A program made the position numbers and the translations under genes. From Gammaproteobacteria bacterium (GTDB lineage: Bacteria; Pseudomonadota; Gammaproteobacteria; Burkholderiales; Burkholderiaceae_C), in the NCBI GenBank assembly GCA_018828125.1, contig JAHJWB010000010.1, positions 62,001-126,000 of the forward strand: DNA of 64,000 bases. The letters run 5' to 3'. The notes beneath the pieces were generated by a model, which saw only the letters and a program-made list of their open reading frames with translations, searched no databases and was not told where the DNA came from. Below, piece by piece: positions 49,676 through 58,913 of this stretch (position 1 is the first letter of the stretch; every line of letters starts with the position of its first letter).

Positions 49676-50683
49676 CTATTGCATAAACCCGATGCGGCCG
49701 CGCCCAGAGGCCGCCTTGGGCAAATCGGCGATCTCTACGGTGGACCGGCGGTCCAGCCGCGCATTGCCGAACCCCGTCATCAGTGCGCGCCGCATCTCCC
49801 GTGGGGGCATCTGCGCCAAATGGTCCAGCACGTCGTCCAGCGGCTCGGGGTCCAGCAGGCGACCCCAGTCGTGGCCAGCGCGAATGCCCTGGTACAAATT
49901 GCGCGCAATGGTGCGCGCCTGTTCCGTCGACGGCGCCTCCACCTCAAACACGTTCATCCGATTGAGGATGGGGTCTGGAATACCCCGGCTGTCATTCGCC
50001 GTGGTGATCCAGATGACCTGGCTGGCATCAATGGCCACCTCGGCAAATTCGTCGGTAAAACTTTGGGCCGTGTCGTATTCGAGCAGGCTGTACAACGCAC
50101 CCAGAGGGTCGTACTGCGCATCAGCGCTGGCTTTATCGATTTCGTCCACCACGATCACTGGGTTGGCGTATTCGCCCTCTACCAACGCCTCAAACACCTT
50201 GCCGGGCCGGGCGCCTTTCCATTGAGCTGACGAGCCTGACAGCAACCAGCCTGCGGTCATGGAGCTCATGGGCAACAGGTTCATGCCGGTGCCCAGCAAC
50301 TCGGCCAGGTGGCGCGCAAAGTGGGTCTTGCCAATGCCGGGCGGGCCCAGCAGCAGCATGGGCGTGACTTCAAGGCCATCGCTGCTGTCCTGCGCCAGCG
50401 CCACATGGCGCTTCACATCGTCCAGCACCTCGGTGAAGTTGGGCAACTGCTCGTACAGGCTGACCATATCGGGGACGCCCGAGGGCTTGACCTGAAACCG
50501 CTCGGGGCCACGCTCCAGCATGCGTTCGTAGACGGTGCGCAGGGTTTCGTATTCGCGCTGGTTTCCCGACTCCTGCAGCCGTGCGAGCTTGCGCTCGACG
50601 TCGCCGGGGTGGAACACATTGCGCATCTGGGCCACCGGCAGACGCAAGGCGGGTGGCTGGGGAACAAGGCTATGGCTGGTCAT
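49676..50683 (-). CDS. Lon-like AAA+ ATPase without protease domain
   Basis: A 335-residue AAA+ protein. Walker A is LLLGPPGIGKTHFARHL, Walker B VIVVDEIDKAS, and sensor 1 VIWITTANDSRGIP; the arginine-finger region reads PDPILNRMNVFEV. The order resembles the ATPase module of Lon, but no serine-lysine protease domain follows. It ends in a short basic tail. AGGAG precedes the ATG. The partner and substrate are unknown. Confidence 0.85.
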   Translation of the reverse strand: MTSHSLVPQPPALRLPVAQMRNVFHPGDVERKLARLQESGNQREYETLRTVYERMLERGPERFQVKPSGVPDMVSLYEQLPNFTEVLDDVKRHVALAQDSSDGLEVTPMLLLGPPGIGKTHFARHLAELLGTGMNLLPMSSMTAGWLLSGSSAQWKGARPGKVFEALVEGEYANPVIVVDEIDKASADAQYDPLGALYSLLEYDTAQSFTDEFAEVAIDASQVIWITTANDSRGIPDPILNRMNVFEVEAPSTEQARTIARNLYQGIRAGHDWGRLLDPEPLDDVLDHLAQMPPREMRRALMTGFGNARLDRRSTVEIADLPKAASGRGRIGFMQ

Positions 50684-50839
50684 TGCATGCTCCTGTGATG
50701 GTGATGTCACGCAACCATTCAAGCACACAACATGCCCGCTGCAATATCGGATAAGCCCCTGATTGGTGCTTCTGTTGCCGCTAAGCAAAAAGCCGCCCGA
50801 GGGCGGCCCTTGTCTGCAGCAATGCGCTGAAGGGCGCTT

Positions 50840-51163
50840 TCAGCCCTCGGTGCCCAGCACCTGCTTGAGTTCGCCCGACTCGTACATCTCCATCATGATG
50901 TCCGAGCCGCCGATGAACTCACCCTTCACGTACAACTGCGGAATGGTGGGCCAGTTGCTGTATTCCTTGATGCCCTGGCGAATTTCTTCGTCTTCGAGCA
51001 CGTTGACAGTGACAACCGCTTTCGGGTCCACGCCGCAGGCTTTCAGGATCTGGATGGCGCGGCCCGAAAAACCGCACATGGGGAAGCTGGCGTTGCCCTT
51101 CATAAACAGCAGAACGTCGCTGGATTTGACGAGGGCGTCGATGCGTTGTTGTGGGTCGCTCAT
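50840..51163 (-). CDS. grxD: monothiol glutaredoxin
   Basis: Grx4-type CGFS glutaredoxins bind and hand over [2Fe-2S] clusters. The 107-residue protein has FMKGNASFPMCGFSGRAIQIL with the single active cysteine, the cis-proline WPTIPQLYVKGEFIGGSDI, and the usual helical N-terminus. It follows prmC in the hemA-prfA-prmC-grxD string. Confidence 0.95.
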   Translation of the reverse strand: MSDPQQRIDALVKSSDVLLFMKGNASFPMCGFSGRAIQILKACGVDPKAVVTVNVLEDEEIRQGIKEYSNWPTIPQLYVKGEFIGGSDIMMEMYESGELKQVLGTEG

Positions 51164-51224
51164 GGGGGTGCTCCTGAAAAGGGTCTGGGCGGGCAATGCC
51201 GCCGTCGTGGTGGGATGGGGTGGA

Positions 51225-52076
51225 TTATTTCACTGTCTGCGCCGTCTGCCACTGGCCACCCGTACATCGCGCAATGCCCGCGAGGTCATTGCGGCTTGCT
51301 ACCAGGGCAAAACCTTGCGCGAGCAACAGAGCCTGAACCGCCTCGGCCTGGTCATAACCATGCTCCAGCAGCAACCAGCCCCCAGGCTTCAGGTGCGCGG
51401 ATGCCTGGGCCACGATGGTTCGGATGTCTTCGAGCCCATCCGTGCCGCTGGCCAAGGCCTGCAGGGGTTCGTGGGTGAGTGCTGCCAGGTGCGGATCGGC
51501 ACTGGCGATGTAGGGCGGGTTGGAAACGATGGCGTCGAACAGGCCCTCCACCCCGGTCAGCCAGTTGGTGTGTTGAAACTGCACCGCCAGTCCCAGCCGC
51601 TGGGCATTGGCCTGCGCCACGGCCAGCGCATCCGCACTGGCATCCACCGCCAGCACCTGTGCGTCGGGGCGTTGGTGTTGCAGCGCCAGCGCGATGGCGC
51701 CGCTGCCGGTGCCCAGGTCGATAACGCGGGGGGTGGGGAGCGGTGCCAGCACCTCCAGTGCCCAGTCCACCAGCGTTTCCGTGTCGGGGCGCGGGTCCAG
51801 CACGCGCGCGTCAATGTGCAGCGGCAGGCCATAAAACTCTTTGCGGCCCGTGAGGTAGGCCACCGGCTCGCCCGCCGCGCGGCGCTGGCACAGGGCGATG
51901 AAGCGGGCGTGCACCGCTTCCTCGAGTGCATCCGTGTCGTGCGCCAGCAGCCACGCGCGACCGGCATCGGGGCGGGCCAGGGCGTGCAGCAGCAGCAGCT
52001 GTGCGTCGATGCGTTCGAGGCCCAGGGTGCGGGCCTGGTTCAGTGCGTGGCTGAGGGTGGGGGATGTATTGGTCAC
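51225..52076 (-). CDS. prmC: peptide chain release factor N5-glutamine methyltransferase
   Basis: PrmC methylates the glutamine of the GGQ motif in release factors; its partner prfA lies directly upstream. The 283-residue protein has an N-terminal helical domain and a SAM-binding domain with VIDLGTGSGAIALAL and the catalytic NPPY (IVSNPPYIAS). A GTG at 52076 is the likely start. The frame is open further upstream through a hairpin repeat, but those residues only translate the repeat. Confidence 0.93.
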   Translation of the reverse strand: MTNTSPTLSHALNQARTLGLERIDAQLLLLHALARPDAGRAWLLAHDTDALEEAVHARFIALCQRRAAGEPVAYLTGRKEFYGLPLHIDARVLDPRPDTETLVDWALEVLAPLPTPRVIDLGTGSGAIALALQHQRPDAQVLAVDASADALAVAQANAQRLGLAVQFQHTNWLTGVEGLFDAIVSNPPYIASADPHLAALTHEPLQALASGTDGLEDIRTIVAQASAHLKPGGWLLLEHGYDQAEAVQALLLAQGFALVASRNDLAGIARCTGGQWQTAQTVK

Positions 52077-52079
52077 TAT

Positions 52080-52138
52080 GGATTTAATAGCTGCTAGCGC
52101 TTGATGGATAAGCGCCAGAGGCCTATTTGAATCAAATT
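52080..52138 (+). repeat. AGCGCTT hairpin repeat, copy 9, between prfA and prmC
   Basis: Forward on the plus strand, thus reversed with respect to prmC and prfA: TTTAATAGCTGCTAGCGCTT, loop GATGGAT, AAGCGCCAGAGGCC and TTTGAATCAAA. The prmC GTG lies four bases beyond the AGCTATTAAATC end. As with hisH, the AGCTAT end faces the downstream gene. Confidence 0.85.
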
Positions 52139-52149
52139 CTGACGGGCGA

Positions 52150-53262
52150 TCAGCCGGTGGTGCCCATCTCCAGCTCTTCGAGCTGTTCGGCTTCGCGCGC
52201 ATGGGCCAGGGCCTGCAGCACATCGCCCAGGTCACCTTCCATCACGTACAGCAGCTTGTACAGCGTGAGGTTGATGCGGTGGTCGGTCAGGCGCCCCTGC
52301 GGGAAGTTGTAGGTGCGAATCCGGTCGCTGCGGTCGCCGCTGCCGATCAGGCCCTTGCGCAGCGCGGCCTCCTTGGCGGCGCGCTCGCTGCGTTCCTTTT
52401 CCTGGATACGCGCCTGCAGCACCTGCAGCGCCTTGGCCTTGTTGGCGTGCTGGCTGCGGCCGTCCTGGCACTCGGCGACGATGCCGGTGGGCAAGTGCAC
52501 CACGCGCACGGCCGAATCGGTCTTGTTGATGTGCTGGCCGCCCGCGCCCGATGCGCGAAAGGTGTCAATGCGCAGGTCGGCCGGGTTGAGCTTGATGGCC
52601 TCGTGCTCGTCCGGTTCGGGCATCACGGCCACGGTGCAGGCGCTGGTGTGGATGCGGCCCTGCGTTTCGGTGACGGGCACGCGCTGCACGCGGTGGCCGC
52701 CGGATTCAAACTTGAGCGCGCCATACACGCCGCTACCGGAGGGGCCCGTGCCGGGGTCACCCTCGATGCGCAGCACGATTTCCTTGTAGCCGCCCAGCTC
52801 GGCCGCGTTTTCGCTGACGATCTCCACCTTCCAGCCCACGCGGTCGGCATAACGCATGTACATGCGCGCGACGTCACCCGCAAACAGGGCCGACTCGTCA
52901 CCACCCGTGCCCGCGCGGATTTCCATGAAGGCGTTGCGCGCGTCGTCCGGGTCTTTGGGCAGCAGCAGGCGCTGCAGCTCGTCTTCGAGCTGCAGCAACT
53001 CGGCCTCGGCGCTGGTGATTTCTTCCTGCGCCATTTCGGCCATGTCAGGGTCGGCCAGCATCTCGCGGGCACCCGCCAAGTCGGCCTCGCGCTGTTGGTA
53101 GCGGGCGTATCGGCCTGCGACCTGCGTGACCTCGGCGTGCTCGACCGAGATGCGCCGGTACTGCGCCATGTCGCTCATGATGTCCTCGCGCGAGAGCAAA
53201 AAGTCGAGCTCTTGCAGGCGCAGTGCATAGCGCTCCAGCTGGGTTCTGAGAAAAGGTTTCAT
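52150..53262 (-). CDS. prfA: peptide chain release factor 1
   Basis: RF1 ends translation at UAA and UAG. The 370-residue protein has the catalytic [19 protein letters not shown] with GGQ and the codon-reading region near [14 protein letters not shown] (PxT-type). The N-terminal coiled domain includes [18 protein letters not shown]. The ATG at 53262 is preceded by another hairpin repeat. Its GGQ glutamine is the target of the adjacent prmC product. Confidence 0.97.
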   Translation of the reverse strand: MKPFLRTQLERYALRLQELDFLLSREDIMSDMAQYRRISVEHAEVTQVAGRYARYQQREADLAGAREMLADPDMAEMAQEEITSAEAELLQLEDELQRLLLPKDPDDARNAFMEIRAGTGGDESALFAGDVARMYMRYADRVGWKVEIVSENAAELGGYKEIVLRIEGDPGTGPSGSGVYGALKFESGGHRVQRVPVTETQGRIHTSACTVAVMPEPDEHEAIKLNPADLRIDTFRASGAGGQHINKTDSAVRVVHLPTGIVAECQDGRSQHANKAKALQVLQARIQEKERSERAAKEAALRKGLIGSGDRSDRIRTYNFPQGRLTDHRINLTLYKLLYVMEGDLGDVLQALAHAREAEQLEELEMGTTG

Positions 53263-53283
53263 GCGGGGAATGTGAGTTTTGCT

Positions 53284-53338
53284 ACTCTATTTGTAGCTAT
53301 TAGCGCTTGATGGATAAGCGCCAGAGGCCAATTTGGCT
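53284..53338 (+). repeat. AGCGCTT hairpin repeat, copy 10, between hemA and prfA
   Basis: Forward on the plus strand: TTTGTAGCTATTAGCGCTT, loop GATGGAT, AAGCGCCAGAGGCC, AATTTGG. It lies between two minus-strand genes, with its AGCTA end facing prfA. Copies 9 and 10 share the same single change (CCAG for CTAG) in the right arm, so one may derive from the other. Confidence 0.83.
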
Positions 53339-53369
53339 TAGAAGCCGAAGGGCAGGGCGGTGAGCGCCG

Positions 53370-54698
53370 CTACAGGCTGTTTTTGCTTTGCGATCGCAGG
53401 AACAGGCGCGACACGGTCTGTGCCGTCTGGGCGCGCATGTCGGCGTCGCCCGCACGCAACTCGGCCATCGTGCCGTGCAGCATCTTTTGCGTCAGGCCGC
53501 GGGACAAGGCTTCGAGCACGGCGTCCACGTCTTCGCCTTTGGCCAGCAGTTTTTTGGCGCGGGCAATCTCCAGAGCGCGCCATTCATCGGTCTGCGCGTT
53601 GAGCTGCTGGATCAGCGGCACCACGGCGCCGCCCGCGACCGAGGTGCCCGCGGGGCTGCGCAGGTCCATCCAGTGCATGAAGCTCTGCACGCCCGCATCG
53701 ATGATCGCTTCGGCCTGCGCCACGGCGGCCTGGCGGTTGGCCTGCGCGGTCTGCACCACGCTGGCCAGGTCGTCCACGGTGTACAGATAAACGTCGCGCA
53801 AGGCCTTCACTTCAGGCTCGATGTCGCGCGGCACGGCCAGGTCGACCATGAACATGGGGCGATTGCGGCGCTTCTTCAGTGCCCGCTCCACAGCGCCCAG
53901 GCCAATGATGGGCAGGCTGCTGGCGGTGCAGCTGATGACGGCGTCGAACTCGTGCAGGCGTTCGGGCAGGTCGGCCAGGCGCATCACCTCGCCGCCAAAG
54001 CGGCTGGCGAGTTTTTCGCCGCGCTCGAGCGTGCGGTTGGCAATGGCCACGCCCTGCGGGTTCTTGGCGGCAAAGTGCGTGGCGCACAACTCGATCATTT
54101 CGCCCGCGCCGACAAACAGCACCTTGATCTCGGTGAGGTCTTCAAACAGTTGGCTGGCAAGGCGCACGGCGGCGGCGGCCATGCTGATGCTGTGGGCGCC
54201 GATCTCGGTGCTGCTGCGCACTTCTTTGGCCACCGCAAAACTGCGCTGGAACAGCTGATTGAGCGTGGTGCCGAGGGCGCCTGCCGTCTCGGCGGCGCGC
54301 ACCGCGTCTTTCATCTGGCCCAGGATCTGCGCCTCGCCCAGCACCATCGAATCGAGGCCGCTGGCCACCCGGAATGCGTGGCGGGCGACCAGGCTGTCTT
54401 CCAGGGTGTACGAGTGCGAGCGCAGCAGCGAGGTGCTGACACCGCCGCTGTGGGCCAGCCAGCCCAGCGTGTGGTCGATGGCGGGGGCTTCGCCAGCGCA
54501 ATAGATTTCGGTGCGGTTGCAGGTGGAGATGATGGCGGTCTCAACCCCGGGGTGGCGGCTGGCAGCGCCGCCAGAGTTGCCCAGCGACTCGCGCAAACCG
54601 TGCAGCGTGGGCGCAATCTGGTCGAGCGCGAACGCGAACCGGCCACGCAGATCGAGCGGCGCGGTGGTGTGGTTGATGCCGAGGGCCCAGACTGCCAT
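53370..54698 (-). CDS. hemA: glutamyl-tRNA reductase
   Basis: HemA makes glutamate-1-semialdehyde for haem synthesis. The 442-residue protein has [17 protein letters not shown], the catalytic cysteine region [11 protein letters not shown], the NADPH-binding [12 protein letters not shown] and the C-terminal dimer helix. The ATG at 54698 lies eight bases downstream of a perfect TATAAT on the minus strand, so its mRNA may be nearly leaderless. Confidence 0.96.
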   Translation of the reverse strand: MAVWALGINHTTAPLDLRGRFAFALDQIAPTLHGLRESLGNSGGAASRHPGVETAIISTCNRTEIYCAGEAPAIDHTLGWLAHSGGVSTSLLRSHSYTLEDSLVARHAFRVASGLDSMVLGEAQILGQMKDAVRAAETAGALGTTLNQLFQRSFAVAKEVRSSTEIGAHSISMAAAAVRLASQLFEDLTEIKVLFVGAGEMIELCATHFAAKNPQGVAIANRTLERGEKLASRFGGEVMRLADLPERLHEFDAVISCTASSLPIIGLGAVERALKKRRNRPMFMVDLAVPRDIEPEVKALRDVYLYTVDDLASVVQTAQANRQAAVAQAEAIIDAGVQSFMHWMDLRSPAGTSVAGGAVVPLIQQLNAQTDEWRALEIARAKKLLAKGEDVDAVLEALSRGLTQKMLHGTMAELRAGDADMRAQTAQTVSRLFLRSQSKNSL

Positions 54699-54706
54699 AG
54701 TCCGCA

Positions 54707-54712
54707 ATTATA
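54707..54712 (-). promoter_or_regulatory. TATAAT -10 box of hemA
   Basis: A consensus -10 hexamer on the minus strand, inside the inverted repeat CAATT-ATAA-AATTG. Only eight bases separate it from the hemA ATG, which places the expected transcript start at or next to the start codon. No convincing -35 is visible at 16-18 bases. Confidence 0.5.
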
Positions 54713-54770
54713 AAATTGTTGGACCGAACCGGCAGCGTTGCTTGTTCAAGCCTTGATTTGGGTCAATTCC

Positions 54771-55049
54771 ATGGGTCCCCTGGACGCTTTCAACCACCTG
54801 CTCAATTTCGTTACCCCCGCCGCCGCCATGGCGGTGCTCCTGGGCTTGGGGGGCACAATTTTTCGATCAAAAGTGCCTGTAGCGCTTGGCTGGTGGGCGC
54901 GAGCAGCTATTATTTTTGCAGTGGGTGTCGCCGTGCTGGCGGCGGGACTGGTGGTGTGGGGGCGTGACGGCAAGATGCTGACCTATGCCGCGCTGGTGGT
55001 GGCCTGCGCCACGTGCCAATGGATCTTGGTGCGCGGCTGGCGCCGCTGA
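54771..55049 (+). CDS. small membrane protein with embedded repeat remnant
   Basis: A 92-residue protein with three predicted membrane helices (about residues 11-27, 39-58 and 65-84). I do not recognise a family. The ATG at 54771 is chosen for spacing after TCAATTCC. Codons for about residues 32-48 (KVPVALGWWARAAIIF) coincide with an eroded copy of the AGCGCTT hairpin repeat, so part of the second helix seems to be encoded by repeat DNA. It is divergent from hemA. Confidence 0.68.
   Translation: MGPLDAFNHLLNFVTPAAAMAVLLGLGGTIFRSKVPVALGWWARAAIIFAVGVAVLAAGLVVWGRDGKMLTYAALVVACATCQWILVRGWRR
54863..54916 (-). repeat. eroded AGCGCTT repeat, copy 12, inside a coding region
   Basis: AAAAGTGCCTGTAGCGCTTG at the left and GCAGCTATTATTTTTG at the right match the reverse-flank form, closest to copy 2. 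The left arm TAGCGCTT is intact, but the right arm has decayed (GGGCGCGA instead of AAGCGCTA). It lies wholly within the 54771-55049 gene. Confidence 0.55.
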
Positions 55050-55465
55050 ATCCGGTTCGAGCCGTCCACACGCCATGTCGCACTGAAGCAGTGCGGAATG
55101 CACACCGGGCTACCATGCGGCCCTCGTTCCAAGCACCCCCTGTTTCCATGTCTGGTTGCATCCCCCTTTCTGTACCGCGGCGCAATGCCACGGGACGGGT
55201 GTGCCTGACCCACTGCGCACCGCGACACGGTACCCTGGCACTGCGCTGCCTTCACGGATTCCAGGCCCGCAGCTGATACCGCGCCAGCCTGCGTGCATCA
55301 GGCTGGCGCAAAACTTGTCCCCGTGCGCAACCCGCGCGCAGGCACCTGATCCGCACATATTCCGTTCGTTTTGTTGAACTGTCCTGGCGCGCCATTGCAC
55401 GCCAGCGTGGTGCATTTGCGACCAGCGGCGTACGCCGGAGGTTCTGCGCACCGCAGGAGTGATTC
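55050..55465. other. 416-bp non-coding stretch with a hairpin
   Basis: No open frame here is supported. The clearest structure is a perfect 11-base inverted repeat, GCGCCAGCCTG (55281-55291) and CAGGCTGGCGC (55299-55309), around CGTGCAT, followed by AAAACTTG. A short TTGTTGAA at 55370-55377 could be part of a promoter for the next gene. The rest is GC-rich without further pattern that I can see. Confidence 0.5.
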
Positions 55466-56152
55466 ATGGACCTTGTGTTGTCCCCCTTTCGCTGGCCCTG
55501 GCCAGACTTGCGCGTCCGATGGCACCGCCCCCTGGAGTTGCGCATCGACGTGAACCCGCCGCCCCCGGAGTCGGTAGAGCAGGAGCTGGATACCCTGCAC
55601 GGGCGCCTGCATACGCCGGGTGACCGCCTGTTCGGTTTGCCCGTTCACGTGTTGCCAGACCCGCGTTTTGTCATGCACTGCCGCGAGGCCGACGGCGAGT
55701 GGTACGTGTATGTGGAAGACCAGGTGAAGCGCCAGTTGGCGGGCTATACCGTGTTCAACCGTCTCATCGAGGTGAGTCGGCACACGGACCCGCATGTGCG
55801 CGCCCCGCACTCCAAATATGCGCAGCCGTACCAGCGGCGTGGCCTGTCGACAGCCGTTTACACCTGGGCCTTGGCGACCGGCATGTGCCTCATTTCAGGT
55901 GCACGCCAGTCGCCTGGAGCGCATGCGCTGTGGGAGGGCCTGGCGCGTCGCCATGCAGGGGGTTACGTGGAGTTGCGCGACAAGCTGCTGACCTACCTGG
56001 GGCGCGATGTGCCAACACCGCGACGCGAGGATTTGCCCGTGCGGCGCTTCTTGTTGGGTGAAGGATGGAGCCTGGGTGCTTTTGCAGCGGCCGTGCGCAT
56101 GCGCGACGGCAGGGCGCACGGCGCCGCCGCAGGTCTTGTCAGCGGTCCGTGA
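55466..56152 (+). CDS. hypothetical protein, possible GNAT acetyltransferase
   Basis: A 228-residue soluble protein. The central part reads QPYQRRGLSTAVYTWALATGMCLIS followed by ARQSPGAHALWEGLARR, which resembles motif A and the following helix of GNAT N-acetyltransferases (RxxGxxxxxY and SxxAxxLWxxL). The C-terminal 60 residues are basic and unassigned. It is alone on the plus strand, convergent with the MscS-like gene. The assignment is tentative. Confidence 0.6.
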   Translation: MDLVLSPFRWPWPDLRVRWHRPLELRIDVNPPPPESVEQELDTLHGRLHTPGDRLFGLPVHVLPDPRFVMHCREADGEWYVYVEDQVKRQLAGYTVFNRLIEVSRHTDPHVRAPHSKYAQPYQRRGLSTAVYTWALATGMCLISGARQSPGAHALWEGLARRHAGGYVELRDKLLTYLGRDVPTPRREDLPVRRFLLGEGWSLGAFAAAVRMRDGRAHGAAAGLVSGP

Positions 56153-56161
56153 TGGGGGGGT

Positions 56162-58795
56162 TCAACCTGCTGGCGCGCGGCTGTCGCCGGGGGTTTTCTC
56201 GGAGGAGGACAAGGGGATCGCAGGCGCATCAGGTGTGGCATGGGGCGCCAGCGCAGCCGAGAACGGCGTCACGCTGGTCGATGCCGGTGGCGACAGTGCC
56301 AGGCCCGCATTGCGCAGCGATTCCAGAATGGAAAAGAGCAGGTCGCTCTTGACCCCGCCCACATTGCGCGGGTTGCTCACGTAGCCAATGGCCAGGAAGG
56401 TGAGCGTGCCGCTGACGATGTCTTCGAGCTGCACGGCGGGGGCGGGGTTGTCCAGAATGCCTTCGTGCTCGGTAAAGGCCGCCAGGATCAGGTCGCGCAT
56501 GCGCTTGGCGTCTACGTCGAGCGGCGCCGGCAGCCGCAGCAGCACGCGGCCGGGGGCTCCGGCCAGGGTCATGTTGCGCACGGTTTTGGTGATGAACTCG
56601 GAGTTGGGCACGATGACGGTGGACCGGTCGCCCAGCTGAATTTCGGTGGCGCGCACGTTCACGCGGCGCACGTCGCCTTCCGTGGTGCCCAGCACCACCC
56701 AGTCGCCCACCTTCACCGGCCGCTCGGCCAGCAGAATGAGGCCCGAGATGAAGTTCTGCACGATGGCCTGCAGCCCAAACCCAATGCCCACCGACAGCGC
56801 ACTCGCCACCCAGGCAATGCGCTCCACGCTGATGCCCAGGCCCGCAAGGGCCACGGCCACCACCACCACAGCACCCACATAGCCCAGCAGCGTGACGATG
56901 GAGCTGCGCATGCCCGGCTCCAGCGACGTGTTCGGAAAATACTGTTCACTGAGCCAGCGTTTGAGCACGCGGATCATGACCAGCCCCGCAATCAGCACTG
57001 CCAGTGCGGTGAGCAGCGCCTGGGGGGCCAGCGTGAACTCGCCGATCTTCAGGCTTTGGTCCATGGTGCTGCCACGCCGAAAGACCTCGTCCGGGCCCGT
57101 GCCGAACGGTGCGAGCAGCGCGATCACCATGTAGAAGAACAGTGCCACGCGCAACACGCCCGACACCAGGACCGACAGCTGGTCCAACAGCTTGGCGTCT
57201 ATTCCCAGCCCTTTGTGGATGCGTTCGCCGAAGCCGCCCCGGGATGAGATCACGGCCTCGCAAAGGTCATCCACCAGCTGGAACAACAGGTAGGTGGTGG
57301 CAAAGACTACACCGGTCCAGAGCATCTGCCGCGCCAGCGTGCCGGCCAGCGCCACAAAACCGAAGGCCACCAGCAACACGGTGACAACAACCGAGATGCC
57401 TGCGCAGGCCACGAGCAGGCCCACCCAGACAGGCCGGTTGGCGCCCTCGGCGGGTGTGGCGCCGTCGCTGGCGTTCCCCTGTGCCGCAGGGCCATTGGCC
57501 TCACCGGCAGCCGCCGCCGGGGCGAGGGCCCGCAGGTGGCGCAGCGCCATGGCCACGATGGCGGCCATCGCCAGCGCTGTGACCGCATGCACCGAAACCT
57601 CGGCCGACAGGCTGGCGCCGACGATGCTGTTGATTTGGGTCACCAGCCCACTCAGCGAGGCAACGATGGCGATCCACCACGGGTACGGACTCAAGCGTGT
57701 CGCCAGGTCGTCCGACAGGTTGGGCAGCCGCCACGAACTGCGTTTGCGCGACAGCAGGGCATGCCCGAGCCCAATCACGAACGCGGCAGAAATGGCCAGC
57801 GGCACAAAAGCCTCGGAAAGGGCCAGAAGGTTGCCCTCCAGCTTGCCACCGCCCTCCAGGCTTCCCCAGGCCAATTGGGCTGCCAGGCCGATCAGTAGCA
57901 CATACAGCACCACCGACGCCGATGCCAGCAGCGACCGGCGCAGGCGCCCGGCCGGCAGCCGTGCGGGCGCCAGGCGCACCAGCAAACGTTCGGCCAGCCA
58001 CGTACCAACCACCGCAAGCAGCAAGGCCGCCACCAGATTGCCCAGCGCAGCGCCCCGGCGGCCGGGCTGCATGGCTGCAGTGGCGGCACCGTCCAGGTCG
58101 CGCCAGAGCGCTTGTAGACGCGCCAGGTCGCTGGGAAGTGCGTTGCGCAGGTTGCGCCAGAAAATGCCACTCAGAGGTGAGTCGATGCGGGTGGTGAGCG
58201 CTGTCCGAAAGTGCTCGCGGCGCTGGCGAATCAGATCGGTGCCACGCTGCTCTGCGTCCACCGTGATGAGGCGTGCGAGCTTGAGTTCGGCATCAACGGC
58301 AGCGCGCTGCTTGCCCAGGTTGGCCCGTTGTTGGGCAACATCCGGCGCGTCAGGCGCCGCCCCCTTTTCTGGCGTGGGTCCAAGCCCCGCCAGGCGGGAG
58401 TCCAGGTCCACCAACTCTTCAGTGCGGCGAGCGGCCAACTGCTCTGCGGCGCCGCCGATGGCGTTGACCTCTGCGATCAGTTTGCGCCCGTCGTCGTTCT
58501 CACCCAGTTTCTGGGGTATCGCATCCAGCTGTTTGCGCAGTTCGTCCACGGTGGGGGGTGGGGCTGCGTCGGATGCGGGCTGGGTAGCAGCTGTGGCAGT
58601 GGATGTCGCGGGATTGTTTTGCGCCAGCGCGGCGGTGCTTGCGGCCCCCAAGCAGCCCGCCAGACACAACCACAGCAATGCACGCAACACAAATGCGCGC
58701 CCACAAGGGGCGTTGTGCGCCGGCGCCAAGAAAAAATAATGGAGGGAAAGGCTGCGCCGCAGAACGGGTGCAAAGCGCGGATGGGGCTGGCTCAT
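56162..58795 (-). CDS. large mechanosensitive channel, DUF3772 plus MscS domain
   Basis: An 877-residue inner-membrane channel of the MscS superfamily. A signal peptide (ALLWLCLAGCLGAASTAALAQ) precedes a periplasmic coiled region with DUF3772 character (about residues 75-240). About ten membrane helices follow, then the MscS pore and beta domain: VGIGFGLQAIVQNFISGLILLAERPVKVGDWV, then VRATEIQLGDRSTVIVPNSEFI. The C-terminus is short and disordered. It resembles the large YjeP/MscK-like channels. Confidence 0.88.
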   Translation of the reverse strand: MSQPHPRFAPVLRRSLSLHYFFLAPAHNAPCGRAFVLRALLWLCLAGCLGAASTAALAQNNPATSTATAATQPASDAAPPPTVDELRKQLDAIPQKLGENDDGRKLIAEVNAIGGAAEQLAARRTEELVDLDSRLAGLGPTPEKGAAPDAPDVAQQRANLGKQRAAVDAELKLARLITVDAEQRGTDLIRQRREHFRTALTTRIDSPLSGIFWRNLRNALPSDLARLQALWRDLDGAATAAMQPGRRGAALGNLVAALLLAVVGTWLAERLLVRLAPARLPAGRLRRSLLASASVVLYVLLIGLAAQLAWGSLEGGGKLEGNLLALSEAFVPLAISAAFVIGLGHALLSRKRSSWRLPNLSDDLATRLSPYPWWIAIVASLSGLVTQINSIVGASLSAEVSVHAVTALAMAAIVAMALRHLRALAPAAAAGEANGPAAQGNASDGATPAEGANRPVWVGLLVACAGISVVVTVLLVAFGFVALAGTLARQMLWTGVVFATTYLLFQLVDDLCEAVISSRGGFGERIHKGLGIDAKLLDQLSVLVSGVLRVALFFYMVIALLAPFGTGPDEVFRRGSTMDQSLKIGEFTLAPQALLTALAVLIAGLVMIRVLKRWLSEQYFPNTSLEPGMRSSIVTLLGYVGAVVVVAVALAGLGISVERIAWVASALSVGIGFGLQAIVQNFISGLILLAERPVKVGDWVVLGTTEGDVRRVNVRATEIQLGDRSTVIVPNSEFITKTVRNMTLAGAPGRVLLRLPAPLDVDAKRMRDLILAAFTEHEGILDNPAPAVQLEDIVSGTLTFLAIGYVSNPRNVGGVKSDLLFSILESLRNAGLALSPPASTSVTPFSAALAPHATPDAPAIPLSSSEKTPGDSRAPAG

Positions 58796-58913
58796 GGGCC
58801 TATTGTGCTGTGCGCGCCGGGGGCACTGTTACAGCGTTTTTCACCGCTCGGCGCCGCCCGCTAACACTGTGATGTATACGCCTAGTTGTTTGCCCGGCGC
58901 GTGACAGAGAGGC

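Noticed and set aside
52077..52235. 54-residue N-terminal extension of PrmC
   Set aside because: Most of it is translation of the hairpin repeat and of the prfA end in another frame.
52127..52312. plus-strand frame starting at the TTG of repeat copy 9
   Set aside because: It is antisense to the conserved prfA 3' end and has no family resemblance.
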